From positions 1,189,616 through 1,253,615 of the forward strand of contig VWZL01001979.1 in NCBI GenBank assembly GCA_013396915.1: 64,000 nt of DNA, read 5' to 3'. The translations under genes and the position numbers were made by a program. Under the pieces are notes generated by a model. It was not told the DNA's origin, did no database searches, and saw only the letters and a list, made by a program, of their open reading frames with translations. Shown here piece after piece: positions 34,358-48,405 of this stretch. Origin of the DNA: Stercorarius parasiticus. Taxonomy: Eukaryota > Chordata > Aves > Charadriiformes > Stercorariidae. Each line of letters begins with the position of its first letter. The first letter of the stretch is position 1.

Positions 34358-35880
34358 AATGGCAGGACATAATTATTTGGAAATGTTTTTGTTGCTCTAT
34401 TTCTTCTTTCCCCAAAACTTCTTCACTGTGCAAAATATCAGGGGAAACAGCCAAAATTACAATAGCTGTGCCATCTTCATAGGATGATTTACCTCTTTTC
34501 CACTTCCCCTAAAAATATCATCAGCCCAAAGATCTGTACACTATAAAGAACAGACTAATTATAGTTTTAGGGATTTTAGTCACAAGCCACATATTATTTC
34601 TGCTTGACAAAATCTTTTTTGACACAATAATGTGGGTTTTAGCATAGAGGTAGCCGTCAATTGTTGTGTCATTCCTTAGTCACTATTCTTTATCATAACT
34701 CAGGATAAAATATAAATATTATTTTTGTTACTTTTCATTTTATGATATTGCTGCTATTTGCAGCAATCTATTACCTAGCGTTCTAGTCAAGAACCAGTTC
34801 TCTATTGTTTTACATGTTGTAAAAACAAGTAGGCAAAAGATCTCTTCCAAATATACATTCAAATGCGTAAAAAGGAAAACAGAAAGAGTACCTGAAGGGG
34901 AGTAAATATAATCACTGTGAGGATGGTTAGCTTGAAAATCCTGGGAGCTTATTTGAAAACTTCAATTAGGCAACCTATCTAATGGTTAATGTATATATTT
35001 TATATTTTATGGTTTCATAAATAAATATGTATACATATTATTCAAGCTTTTATAAGGAGAAATTTTAAAGCATGTTGATGGAAAGTTCCTACATTTAAGT
35101 CTGCATCTCCAGTCTTCTTTTTCAGTAACATTTTGAGTAGCACTCAAGAATGATTACACAGAGACTAAAAAAATGATAAAATAAAAGTAATTTGGCAGTC
35201 TGCTTAATTTCAAACCCTGGAGAAGAAAAATTTACTTTGCCTAGAAAACGTATACCATAGTTACAGAAGAATTTTTTTCTATTGGATGGATTCTTATTGG
35301 TCTGTTTGGTTTTTTTAAAGTGATAAATATGTTTACTTGTCTTAACATCCATTGTGAGATCATTAAATTCCTGCACTCTTCAAGGAATGGAAACAAGGTG
35401 AGTGTCAATGTTTGTGCTCTTACAGGTTTATTAATATGAAAACATGATTGATACAATGCTGAAGTACTCATAAGTTTAGAGATATGATTTTTCTCCAAAA
35501 GGAATATAATAAAGAGGAGATGAGTGGATGATTTTTTTCACCAATGCATAAGGTATGTTAGTAAATGAATTAAAAACCTGTGTGATTTTTGAAAAAATGT
35601 TATCTCTGATTAGTCTTTATTTTCAGCTTATTTTTTCTGTAGGTTGGGTACACAGGAGAAACAATTTTCAAAGGTTTGTTTTGTGACACTTTTCCGTAAA
35701 TATCATAGTCTAATACATTCAATTTGCAATTGAGGATACCCACCTCACCAAAATATTCTCATTTTGGACCTAAATGACCTCTGTGGAAGATGGCCAAAAA
35801 GAATTTTACTGCAAATGGAGAAATCTCCACTCACTCTTCCACTGGGAGCCGGAATTAATTGCTTGAGGGGAAACCAGGCT
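34358..35880. other. AT-rich non-coding DNA
   Basis: No gene or repeat was recognised. Confidence 0.6.
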
Positions 35881-35898
35881 TCATCTCTCTCCTCTTAC

Positions 35899-36153
35899 CT
35901 CTTTGGGTTGTTCTGTGTTTTTAGTACTTAAATCTACAAAAATGGCCCAAATTATAGGGACTGTAGTCCAGAGGAAACAATAGAGGACAAAGAATATAAT
36001 TAGCCCTAATTTTCTTACATTTTTCCAACCATCCAAACAAACACGAGAAGTGCTTCCAGTTTCAGAAGTAGGGACCAAATCCGCTATAGTCATGCCATAA
36101 AATGACTTTATTCCTTTTTCTTGCAGAGGAGAATGTTCACGTAAGGAAATCAT
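35899..36153 (-). CDS. candidate exon for a membrane protein, unrecognised
   Basis: A minus-strand frame starts with ATG at 36153 and runs 90 codons to a TGA at 35881. If the consensus-like donor AAAGAG/GTAAGAG at 35899/35898 is used, the exon would give about 85 residues. A soluble N-terminal part with 'KSFYGMTIADLV' is followed by 'GWKNVRK' and one strongly hydrophobic segment, 'LGLIIFFVLYCFLW', that continues to about residue 73. The frame is open for 15 further codons upstream, with an acceptor-like CTGCACAG just before the ATG. The layout (short N-terminus, aromatic-Gly motif, basic residues, first membrane helix) loosely recalls the start of DEG/ENaC channels, but the His-Gly motif is not exact. 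It may equally be chance in AT-rich DNA. Confidence 0.25.
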
Positions 36154-39100
36154 ACTCTGTGCAGCACATATCTCTTTTGTGAGACAATATTGCAGAGTCT
36201 AGGGAGCCCTTAAAGCCATACATTTTATAATGTCTATCAATTAAATAATGCATATATTATACATCACCTTATATCTGTCAGCTATGTGCATGTGATACAT
36301 ACCTACTCAAAATATTAATCTCCCTCACTTGTGACAGCTATGCTTCATCAAGTTTTTATGCTTTCTCTAATTCCCCTTTTAACACATCCTATTTTATGGC
36401 CGTTTAGATTCAGAAGCTTAAATATGTCCAGAGTTACTAGTAGAAGAAAATCATAACAACATAATATATTACTTTACTTCAAGATGAATGTGTTATAGAT
36501 ACAGAACTGTTATCTCACCTCTTAACAATTCCATTCTCACCTGCTCACAGAATACAGGAAAACCTGTGGCAGTAAAGACTGCCATATATCAGCCCCTGGG
36601 TATTTGCAACACCCTAGAGCTTAAAGATATCATTTTCTTTTGGGAATTAAGATTATCTTTTTGATCTGTAGCTTTTCTGTGCTTTTTTCTTTCTCTATTC
36701 CATACTGGAAGTTTCCCTGCAATGCAGTTCTTGAAAGTAAATCCTGTCTTTCTGGACACATTCCGCTAAATCTTTTCTCATGCAGTCCTAGCTTTAGGAG
36801 TACCCAGGGGATAAATCTGATACATTACAATAGGCAAATAGGTATTTCAATGTTAACTAATTATTAGCATTCCAGTAGTTTCCAAAATTGTGTATAAAAA
36901 GCTTGGGTGAAATAAAAAATAAAAATTAAGCAAACTTTCTGAAAATTCTTTGCTAGTGAACTTTTGTCTTATGCCCACATGCATGGGCGCTTCATGTTTA
37001 TGCTACTTATAGATATATGGTTTAGCAAAACAGATTTTCTTAATCAAGCTTCCTTTCTACATAGATGTAGAAAAGGTGGTGAATCCTTAAGCAATCTCTG
37101 AGGATGCTGTTCCATTTTCTGCCTCGTTCTCTCCAGCCCACCTCTTCCCCCCAGCTATTAAGAACAGAGTTATTAGGAAAAACAAAAAAAAAACAACAAA
37201 AAACCAAAAACCCCAGACCTTTAAATGTTACTATTATTTAATAAAGCTTCTTAGTAAAAAAACATCATTACTTCTGCATTTTTATTTTGGTGATTACTAA
37301 TTTTTTACATTTTTTAATAAAATAAAATATTCAGGCCCAAAAGGTAGCAACATATAGCTTTGTTATATTTCTTACAGATTTTCTTTCCTTCAAATATAGG
37401 AACTTTGTGGTGACTTGAACACTGGACTACTTAATTTACTCTAGGATACCAAATAAATAAACCTGGACACATGTTATTGATTCAATCTACTCTATTTCAT
37501 GTACAATTTCTTCAGATAGACCTTGAAAAAATTGAACTTAGGAGCAAAAGTAGCACTACTGTCAAGTTTCCTTAAATAGCTGTGGAGATCCTATTTCCAA
37601 AAGATCCAAATACTTCAACTTCTTTCTGAGTGTGGCTCACAATTTAACTCTGTACTAACCTCATTGATTGCACATGTATGTTATATATCTCAGTCCTTTG
37701 TTAAGTGGTTCCAGCAAATGGACCAGGTAAGATTTAAAATCACTCATCCTCCTAGAGGAAATGGTAAGTAATTTTCCTAGAAGCTGTAGTAACATAGTTC
37801 ATAAAAGCCTATAGAACTCCAAATACCATCAATGCTCTTTTGAGTTGATGGTGTATTAAATGCCCCACAGTTTGAGCCACAGAGTGATACCCTTTGTCTT
37901 GTAAAGGACATCACTAAACTAACTGCTGCTATTATATGAAGGCAAGAAGCCCATATATATTGCTCTTCTATGATTTGTTTAATTTGAAAAAATATATGAG
38001 TGAATATATATGAGTTGTACTGATAACTCCATACAAGGCTGATAAATTTATTTTCCACTTGTAACTTTATAAAGGCTTTACACTTATTCTAAGTCTTATT
38101 TCTTTTCAGAAAAAAAAAAAAAATATTGTCTCAGAAAGTTTCTCAACCAAAGGATACTGGGTCACACTGTGAGGAACTTCACTTCAGCAGAGATTGTGTA
38201 TCTTATCCACCATCCAGCTGGTTTACTGAACTTCTCTGTAAGGGCAAGCAGGTTGGAGAGTGGGAGGTCTTTTTAATACTTACTGAGTGTCCCAGGGCAT
38301 CTTTCCAAAAATAAAATGGATGATCTCCCTATGACCAGCGCCGATCAAAGGGAAGGTCATATGGGGACTTGCAGTAGAAACTCACTTGATTTTTGTGTTT
38401 TCAAGGGAGAAAGTCAAGAACAAGAGAACATTACTGCTGTCGTCAGTAACTCAAAGCTTTGCATGACTTTTTTTTGCCCATTTTACTACAGCCTCTTTAA
38501 ATATATGTAAATGATTTGATATGTATAAGAAAGCTTGTTCAGTAGAGTGTGAATGTCTGGCAGAGGACTTTGGAGATACCTCAGTTTAATGTTCTGCTGT
38601 CTTGAATTTATATTTAATTATTTTGAAAAAGTAGCGGGACTTAAAATACCATGAATGTGATTAAATGGAGCTTTACTTAAAGGTTTTGAGATATCTCTCA
38701 GTCAAATTGCTCCATACCTTTCTATAAAATGCTACAACTGTACCACCACTGCAAGTTACTAATTTCCATTCAGTGAAACCAGTAGTCGGTTGTATCATTC
38801 TTCCCATGCCCCCTTCCTCAACAAAAGGGCCACTTCTAGAGGAAAAAAGATAAAATTCTCTGTTTATGAAATCTCAGCTCTGAGCCTTTCCTGATCAAAA
38901 GAGGCAAACCAAGCCAAACTGTTAGATGTGTTGCATATGTGATGTAAATTATGCGCTAAGCACTGAGCAGATATCATCAAATTTAATTAGGGCCTTACTC
39001 AGTACATAGGCTGTCAAATTCAAAAGGTGAAACTACAGTGTTTGAGCAAGTAAGCTGCCTGGCTGACACAAAAAGGTGAAGGGGAAGGAAAAGGATGTAG

Positions 39101-42100
39101 CAAAACTCCTGATTAGAGAACATTAATCCTCCCTTTTTGTGTGTTTAAAGAATGCATTTTCTTTACAGGAGGGTTAAGTAGATGACACCAAACATGTAAT
39201 TTCATTTAACAGTAAAAATCCAGATTTTTCATAGTGCAGCAGATTGTATTTATCTCTATGGTCTAATTAAAAAGTTAAACATTAGCATTTTGTTGCTACC
39301 TCAATCACAAAATTATGCAGCTTGAAAAACAATAGTTAAGGGGAATCCTAGTGGTTGGTGTTTCCAAGTGTGACATGAACCATATGCTCCCAGGGTTTCA
39401 GTCTTCTTGCACCATCATTGTCTGCAGTAGGAGCAAATACAGAAAGATATCTATATGTTCTGTAATGCTTGAAAATCCTTGTGTGCAGTAAACAGTTGGC
39501 AAAATACAGATTTGTCAAGAACTATCTTGACAATGTAAAAATTTTGGTTCAGTGTGGAGCGGCTTTTATTGCTGCCAGCTTCTGCAGGTGGAAGAGCAGG
39601 CACAGTAGTTTCTTCTCTGTTACCATTCTCCTCTAACAAAGACAATCTTTTAATATTTTTTTAAATATTTTTTTCCCTAATTTCTTAGCTGATTTTTAAA
39701 AAAGTGGTAGAAATATACTTAGGAACACATGTATGAATATGAACACTGTGCTAAGAAAAAGTTTAGTTTTATAGAGTATATTTCTATGATTAATTTTCAT
39801 ACGTTGTTGTGATGAGCTTTCCTGGAAGCATAGATCATATAAATATCGAAAAATCTTAATTCATTTTACATTTCAAGAACAGCATGGTAGAGGACAACTA
39901 AAGTAAACTGTCTTTGAAAGTCAAAGGTGCAGAATGCCTCAGAATTGCCATATTGCATTGCCTAGCTAACCCAATATACTGCCTCTGATGATGGCCCAAC
40001 CAGATTAATCAGACAGATACAGAAAATTCTGAAACACACAAGGAATAACCTGTCCAAGGGAAAAAAATATTTCTAACTGCTGTCAGCTTGTGGTTAATTT
40101 ATGTCTTAGAGCTTATGGGTCTATGTTAATTTTAAATTATTTTACCTTGTACTGCATAGCTGTCAATTTTCTTTCATTCTGTATAGGATTCCTATATGTA
40201 TCAGTACTCCTCTTGATGTCAGTGTTACCTTGTGGCAATGAATTACACTATTCACTTATATGTCAATTAAAATCATACTATCTTTTATCAGTTTTAAATG
40301 TATTGCCCTTGACTTTCATTGATTGTTCTGGTTCCCAATTTACCTTGTATGCAATATTTTTATACTACATTACATACACTTAACAGTCTTTTGATGGTGT
40401 ATCCTCTTAAAATACAGAGCCCCACTCTTTGTTTTTTCTTATGCTCTACTAGAGCTATTGGTGACTGCTTTTGGTATCAGTGTTGTTATCCTACTATTAA
40501 AAGGCAGAGAAGAACAAGGACTTGAATAGTTTAAAATAGCTACAAGTCTGCCAAATATCAGCAAGGCATATAATAATATTTATTTCATTTTTCATTATCA
40601 AATGAGGTGGCAGATAAGCTGTAGAAAAAAAAAAAGCTTTTCTTCATTCTTTCAGCTCCATTTTACATGTAGATTTGTTTTATTTTCCCTTAAAATTCTA
40701 ACTGCAACAAGAAAAGTTTCATCTTGAATCAAATAACTTTTTTTCTGAGACATTCTTAAATTCAAAGAGTCCTAAAGATTCACAAATTCTAAGAATATAA
40801 TAGAGTTTCTGCAGAAGGTGGTAGCCTAGCTCCAATTTATTCTCTGTCTATCCTTCCCTGCCGTTTAAATAACATGGCAACAATGGGATTAGGGTTGAGA
40901 TTTACAGAGTAGAAGTTACATTTAGGGGATGAATCCAACCTTCTTTCTTATTGCTATCTTATTTTAGGTTGCTGCATGTAATGCTTGGAGCAGAGATAAA
41001 ACTTGAATGCCAGAACCTGTTTGTTGGCTTGTTTTTTTTTTTTTTCCAAACAGACAAATACAATTCTAAATGAACACAGAATTGATTATTGAAATGAACA
41101 CAGTCCTTGATTATTGTTGTTACTAGCTGATTATTAACTACTTATTGCTACAAAGTAAGAAAATTGTATACCCTGTCAAAAAAGTAATGCCCTACTTAGT
41201 ATAACAGACTTTTTGATTAGAATATACTCTTAAACATGTGGTTTGAATGAAGGCAAATGATTTTCTGTTCATATTGTTTCTTAATCTGAAGAAACAAAAA
41301 GTATCAAACTGGTGATAACAAGCTATAACAATAACCAAATTCACAATTGAATCACAAAGTCATTGTTACTTGCCCAAACATACTGATGAATTTCAGAAGA
41401 CTTAATACAGACTATAATTTAAGCATTCTGCAAAGAGTTAACAAAAAAGTTAGAGATAATTATTTCTTTTGCTGAAGGTACATTAAAAAATATTACATTT
41501 TACTGCATCTCTTCTTTTCTTTTGTCCTTTCAGCTTATTTTCTTGTAGTATAAAACTAATATCTTCAATGGCTTGGTCTATTGGAAGACACAGACTGTCA
41601 GGAGTACATAGCAGATATCGACAAATAATAATGATAGCAACAAAGGCACATAGTTCTGAACACAAAAGAAGGCTGTATGTATTCATACATCAATAATTAT
41701 TCATCAAATATATTTTATAAAGGGTAATAGATTTTAGTTTGAACATTGTTTATTCATATAAAAATGGAAAGATTATTGTGAAGACTGCTATACTTCAGTC
41801 TACAGACTGAAATCTTCAACACCTATTGTTTTTTCTTTTGTAAGTAAAATGTGCTGCATTCAAAGACAGAAAGCAATGGGACAATGATTTTCACTTTACA
41901 ATACCTATGCCACTCAACACTTGAACATCCTCTCGCTTTCCCTCTCCTACTTCTTCTGTGCTTTTGAACCCCAAATGATTCTTTCACACATCAAAATAGA
42001 TGTCCTCAGTCTCCAATCTGACTGTTAGGATCACTGGTAATTTTCTGACAAAACATGCTTTCCCATTAAAAAAAAATGATTCTCATGTGTATGACTAATG

Positions 42101-42135
42101 TCTTGACAGTAGTTGGCTCTTAAGTATAATAATTT
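36154..42135. other. AT-rich non-coding DNA
   Basis: No gene was recognised in about 6 kb. A poly(A) run lies at 38109-38122 and a poly(T) run at 41033-41045. The segment 38930-39050 is repeat-free and contains TTTAATTAG and other homeodomain-type cores; it may be conserved non-coding sequence, which I cannot test. Confidence 0.55.
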
Positions 42136-42661
42136 CATAGAACAGAATCATAGAAGTGTTTAGGTTGGAAGGGACCTTAAAGATCATCTAGTTCCAACCT
42201 CCCTGCCATGGACAGGGACACCACCCACTAGACCAGGTTGATGAAAGCCCCATCCAGCCTGGTCCTGAACACTTCCAGGGATGGGGCATCCACAACTTCT
42301 CTGTGCAACCTGTTCCAGTGCCTCACCACCCTCATAATGAAAAATTTCTTTCTGATATCTAATTTAAATCTGCCCTCTTCCAGTTTGAAGCCATTACCCT
42401 TCATCCTATCACTACATGCCCTCGTTAAAAGTCCCTCTCCACCTTTCTTGTAGGCCCCCTTCAGATACTGGAAAGCTGTTATAAGTTCTACCCAGAGCCG
42501 TCTCTTATCCAGGCTGAATAACCCCAACTCTCTCAGCCTGTCTTCATAGGAGAGGTGCTCCAGCCCTCTGATCATCTTCATGGCCCTTCTCTGGACCTGT
42601 TCCAACAGGTCCATGCCTCTTTTGAGCGGAAGACTCCAGAGCTGGATGCAATGCTCCCAAT
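42136..42661 (-). mobile_element. CR1 LINE 3' end, antisense
   Basis: The best preserved CR1 piece in the window. The inverted tail 'catagaacagaatcatag' is followed by 'ggaagggaccttaaagatca'. A 128-codon minus-strand frame (42228-42614) is still open across the ORF2 C-terminus, with 'LLEQVQRRAMKMIRGLEHL', 'YEDRLRELGLFSLDKRR', 'LDIRKKFF' and 'RHWNRLHREVV'. It is truncated at its 5' side near 42661. The open frame suggests it is younger than the other copies. Confidence 0.93.
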
Positions 42662-45600
42662 GGGTTGAAAGACAGCTTCAGAGTCTCTGTTCCTTCTGGT
42701 TCTAGCCAAGCATTTGAGAATCGAATTTCCACACTTCCAGATAGTAGCCTGGCTTCCCAGCAGTTGTTACTCCATGAGTACCTTTGCTTTCATTCCCTCC
42801 TTCTAGAAGTGTTCTATTTTATAAAAAAAGATTAAAGCTTGACTGAACCAGTGTCACAGTCCTGGAGTGTCTGCTATAGAGAATTCTCTACAGAGAATAA
42901 CAAATTCAGGAAAATTAAATTCTGACTCTGTCCCCGCTGGTCCTTCTAAAAATATGGAAATCATTGTAGGTACATGGTAATTATTCAGACATGCAAGCAA
43001 CACATATGCAGAAGGTGTGACTTCAAACAAGTTGCTATAGGATAGGAAAGACTCTTAATAGATAGCTTGTTTCTACTCATACACATACTTTTATCCCATT
43101 GTAAAAAAGAGGTTGCTCGTTCCTTCAGTGAAAGCAAACAATAAACCTCTCATTTTTCCTATTTACAGAAGCATATGGTAATTACGATGGAGTAGCTGAA
43201 ACATTGTAAATTGGCACCCTTATTCAGTGCAAGTTAATCGTTTACATATCTGTGCCCTGAAACTAAGGCTGAGCAGGTGGCTGCAGAAATATCAACACAG
43301 TATTTTATTTTATGAATGTTGTCTAAACCAGTATATTCCAAAACTGGATACTGTCATTACTGCAAGATTAGAGGGTTACTAAGACTAAAACACCCTGACC
43401 CTTGATGGAATGTATGAGATATCTAAAGAAATTGCAAAATTGATGGGCTGCAAGGTATGGTGTTAACTAAAGTAACAATAAAACTGGCAGCTGCAAATCT
43501 GGTGCTGTTAGTAATATACAGTTTCTCTACCAGATACCAAAACCATGGGGAGCACTGAAGTATCTTGAGAAGGTTCAGTCTGCACTCTGAACTGTAAAGA
43601 AAACTAGAAAGTACTTATTTATTTAGAGACCACATGCTGTCTGAAAAGAACTGTACTGCCTGTGTTGTTTTTGAGTTAAAAGAACGCATGTGGTTACAGA
43701 TATTGCTATAATCTAGATCAGGCTGACTTTCAGAGACATGGGGCAGCAAGGCAGCACTATTGAGATGAACTCAGGAGTATATAATGAGCTTCTGAATTTA
43801 CCTCAGAACATGCTGATATTTACTGTCACCTCATCACCTTCCAAGAGCTTTGCATCCAGGAAGACTCTCTTTGGACTCCTCTCATCTCTCCAGGGTAGTA
43901 AGACACACAGGCTGGATTTATCTCACTCAGTTTTATGCCTATTTTATGTAGACTGTAAATAAATTTAGTGATTCCTCCTTGTCAATTGAAATAAATGGGT
44001 TCTTCATGAAAGCCGTCTGACCATTTTCAAGTCTCATCCTGCAATGAAAGCAGTCATATTAGGGGACTATGTATCTGAGCTGATGAGCACTGCTACTCAT
44101 GATGGGTAACGAAATTCAGCATCTGAAAGCATCCTAATTATCTCCTTTATAAAATACAGAAGTGGCAGAAGTCTAGATCTCTGGTAAAATAATACATTTT
44201 TTATTTATTTATTATAAGACCAGAAACAGCACTCTTATAGTAACTAAAGACAACTTCCCATCGAATTTTTTTGGTCGTCTGATTTGCTGAATGGCAATTC
44301 TGATACACATTCTCAAGGATTAGTCACCACAAAACAAATTTTCAGATTGCACTTGGGATGGAACATTCACATTTGATATCAGAAATAAGATTTCCACATA
44401 CCTTTAAGATAAAAAATAGTGAAACTGTGACTTATCAATACAATAGTAAACATGACCTAGAACTAGCAAAAACAGGTCAGTAACCACTTACCAGAATTTT
44501 ATACCTGGGCTACCAATTTATTTCAGATATACTCCAGCATAGAAGTTGAAAATATTTCAGTTAAAGGAAAAAAAGAAAATTTTAAAAAAATGTAAATTTT
44601 AAGAAATCTGTGAAACTTTTAAAATATTTTCTTCAGAGTTGAAAAGAACCCATCGATTTTAGAAGAGGACTCTCTGAGGAAAGCCCAGGGTGCTGAGATT
44701 TGCACATTATGTGGAGAAGTACTGCTGTGATCCAAGATACTCAACAGAGTTTCAGAAAGGAAAATAAATAAGTAAAAGTCAGCAAATTAAAGAAAGAGGG
44801 ATCTAGAAAGGATGCTGAGCTAGTCAAAAGGAAATAATGGCTTTGGGAATTAGTGAGAAGAGTGAGTTCTCTACAGCACCACAAACTATGCCCGTTCTAG
44901 CATCCTGATGCCTCTCGTAATTTGACACTTCTCTTGTGCAACACAAATCTACTGAAACTAACCTGATTCTTTCAAGAAAATTTGAAGTCTGAAAATAAGG
45001 AAAAAATAAGTTGACTTATTCACTGGTTGTGGAAATTAAAGCTTCCTTATGTTCTGAGATGCACTGAACTGGGTTTATGTATTATGTCTTCATTTCAATA
45101 GTTAAAACAACTGTAAATCAAGTAGTGTAACTACAGTCTAGACCATGAGTTCAGAGTCCTCCCTTCTTTAAAACTTCAGGAACTGTTTCCACAGCTCTCA
45201 TATAGTGTTATCTCTTAGTCTATAAACTTCCAGTATAAATACTGTTGCAGAAGTGAGGACGCCACTGTGCTCTTTTCAGTGTGAATATAAAGTTTAAAAA
45301 AAAGTCCTTATTGACTAAATGTTTTTTCAGTAGCACTCCTTCAGCTATTGGGAATACTTTTCATAAAAGTATAGTATAGTTCATATTCCTATCGAAACAG
45401 AAACATGTTGCTTATCAGTAACATTTTTTGGTCACATTATAGAAATGTGTGTTTCAACTTTCAAATAATTGTCAAATAAGGCAAGATGGAAGAAGGATTA
45501 GGTTTATATTCTTTTGATTTTATTCTTTTTTAAGTAACTAGGTTATAACCTGTCTTTAAAGGAGAAATGTTTGCAATTTCACAAGATCCAAGGGACCGTG

Positions 45601-46739
45601 GAATCTTTCATAAAATAATGTTTTCCTCTTTTGTTGGAGGAAAAAAATCTGGTTTAGAATGTTCAGCACACGTTATTTAAACAGTAATGACAAAACTGGA
45701 CTTTACAAGAGGAATAAATATGCCTTTCCAAAAGACACTAAAATTATCACTCTTTAAGTGATAACAGTTTCTTCACCCTGATTATACATTTCCATTTTTT
45801 GTCTTTATAGTGTCAAAATTACAAATTTTCTAATTAAACTGTTATCAGTATTCTATTACAAAAGTAAGCATTATTTCACAAAGTCTTAAAACTTTGTATC
45901 TGATAGTAATTAGGAAGATCTTTAGAATTCTGCAATGTTAATATTTAAAAAGCAAGGAAAAAAAAAAAGACCAAAAAAAACCCAGTAAGAGAGGAAATAA
46001 GGATTAAGAAGGAACATATTTTCACGCTACTGCAGGATCAGGAAAACATATCTGGTTGTGATACTTTTCCTCAATCACTCTTTATATTAATGTGTCTATT
46101 GTGCAAGGACTATGCCTGCTCTGCTGCCCAGTTTTACATGATTCTGTCCTTTTCTACTCCACGCAAGAAGGACTTTCTATTAGTTTCCATTCTTTTTCCT
46201 AGATTTTTTTTTTTTTTTCTGTATCAGCGTTTGCTAGTTAGCTAATCCCCCCATTCTTGTTGAAAAATAAGAATTCCTGATTAAATTCTGAGAACTTCTG
46301 GTCCACTGGCTTACAAAGGTCCTTGCACTCCTTGTGTAAAGCTGATCACTTCATCAGGTCACAATCCAGTACTTTTTGTTGTGTTTTGACAGGTCTTACC
46401 CAGTTATCTTTGGAGCATTTTTGACAGGTGCACTTGACCCCTTAACCAACCTAGCAGTAGTTTGATACAGGCTCCAAAGGAGATAAAGGCTTGAGCTGTA
46501 GCCAGGCCAAGAATTTCTCTAATTTAATCTGTTCTCCAAAAACCCACAAAAGACACAGTAAACATTAATACAGATGAGTTTGGAACACCAGTCAAGCGAT
46601 TTATACATAAATAACAGGTGGCTTTTCCAAAACTCATTGATCAGAAAACGAAGAAAGGTGTGGGTAGTAGGAGTCTCCTGCATACCTTTTCTATCACATG
46701 TAATTTGCCTATGAGCCAATCACTTTATCCCATAAATTT
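42662..46739. other. AT-rich non-coding DNA
   Basis: No gene or repeat was recognised. It holds a perfect 14-bp palindrome (TAGAGAATTCTCTA, 42877-42890) and poly(T) at about 46206-46219. Confidence 0.55.
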
Positions 46740-47025
46740 GACAGCCTAAGTGAGCCTTCTTTGAACTCTCCCTGCTAGGCAGTGTGGCTGCATGGCAGTG
46801 ATCTCCCCTTGAGCCAGGGGGTACTTTCTGAACCTTGTGACTCAACGGAAGGGCGTCCCTTATCCTTTGTGACCTCGGTGTCTCTATAAATCATTCTAAC
46901 TCTAGTGTAATTCAGTTTTCCTTTGTATATTTCCCCATGTAGTATTTAATAGAGTGAACCTTGCCATTGAACTTCTGCACTTTTGCAACATCATATTAAA
47001 ATTGGTTTGCTAACACTTTTGACAG
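46740..47025 (+). mobile_element. possible LTR fragment
   Basis: A GC-richer block with 'ttgagccagggggtac' and 'tgactcaacggaagggcg' leads into 'tctctataaatc' (TATA-like) and then 'gagtgaaccttgcca', ending near 'cacttttgaca'. The order resembles the 3' half of avian ERVL-type LTRs. The left boundary and target-site duplications were not found. Confidence 0.35.
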
Positions 47026-48298
47026 TAGTTCTTTAAGTGATCTAAATCATCCATTCACGACAGCATTTTAAGGCAGTATCCGAAGTGTGGCATCTTACTG
47101 TAACCTGCTTGCATGCACGGATGAGGTGTGAGTGTCTACTACCCTTTTTGGGTGTTCTCTGGTCTTCTTTGGAAGGAAATTATGTTACAGGTAGGGAAGG
47201 AACGACTGTGAGCCCCAGATTGTTCATTGCTGTGGGCAACAAGACTGAAAGGGATACCCTGAGGGGTTACTTGCTCCATGATGTAAAACACAGCTTTCAA
47301 AGCCTATTTGTTGTCCCAGGACAAAACAGTTTTCACCGCAAAAGGAAAACCTGTAAGAATGTTGTTACATGTGCATGTCAATGTATGTGTGTGAGGTGTT
47401 TTATGAATATTTTATTCTTTGCATGTTTTTAAATGTCTGCAGCTCTTGTGAATTTGTTGTTGAAACAGTAGATCTGACCAAAGAACTTGGTCATTCAGAT
47501 TATAAATTTGTGATTTTTTGGACCATGACCTGATAAGGCTTATTATGCACAGAGATGAGTTTTTGCCTTACTGTGGATAGTTTCATCCTTCTTGAGGTAT
47601 AATATTACTGACCATTGGTTTCACTTCAGTATTCTAGGCAAATCTTCAAAAGCTCTTCTGCCAGGTTTTTAAATATGTTGAAATTAATAGCACAGGGTTT
47701 CAGCTGATCTATGGGAAGACAATGCTGAGAATGCAGGACAGTCAATTAACTTACGTTAGCCTGTGTTTTAAGAGAACAAGATATTCATTCTGTAATAAAT
47801 GTAGTAAAATTTGTACCCTTAATTATTTTATATTCAGAAAGAAATATATGTTCTTTAGCAGAGATAAGTCTGAAATAACATTTACAAGGTATTGGAGGGA
47901 GAGTATTTTGAAAGACTGAAGACTGACCTAGGGATACAGAACAGACTGAGACAGGCATTTCCTGCACAATAAAAAGAGTTTGAATGTCAGGCTCTGGACT
48001 TCAAATTGCGCAAGACCTAGATGACCAGGTAAGATAGAAGTAAGTGGTGTCCACTAATTTTAGGGATCATTACCTTAATGGAAGTCTGAAACATTAGACG
48101 AAGATAAATTAATTGGACAATAGAAAGCCATTACACCGACTGATTTTATACAGGAACATTAAAACATATCCCACTAATACAGTCAAACTTATGCAGATTT
48201 ACATTTATTCCCTAGGCCTCTTTCATCAGTAAAGCATGCTAAAGAAAACAAGTCAAAAAACTAAAGCCAAACCAAAACCTCCCAGGAAGGTCTGGATT
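47026..48298. other. non-coding DNA, nothing recognised
   Basis: Includes a 115-codon open frame (47085-47432) without signal, domain or family resemblance, judged chance. Confidence 0.5.
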
Positions 48299-48405
48299 GT
48301 AGAATCATAGAATCATAGAATGGTTTGGGTTGCAAGGGACCTTAAAGATCATCTAGTTCCAACCCCCCTGCCATGGACAGGGACACCTCCCATTAGACCA
48401 GGTAT
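48299..48405 (-). mobile_element. short CR1 3' tail, antisense
   Basis: 'agaatcatagaatcatagaa' is followed by 'aagggaccttaaagatca' and ends after 'cattagaccagg'. This is about 105 bases of the very 3' end of a CR1, severely 5'-truncated. Confidence 0.9.

Noticed and set aside
42877..42890. 14-bp perfect palindrome with an EcoRI-type centre
   Set aside because: Such palindromes are expected by chance at this window size.
47085..47432. 115-codon plus-strand frame
   Set aside because: No domain, signal or repeat origin was recognised. This length is expected by chance in 64 kb.
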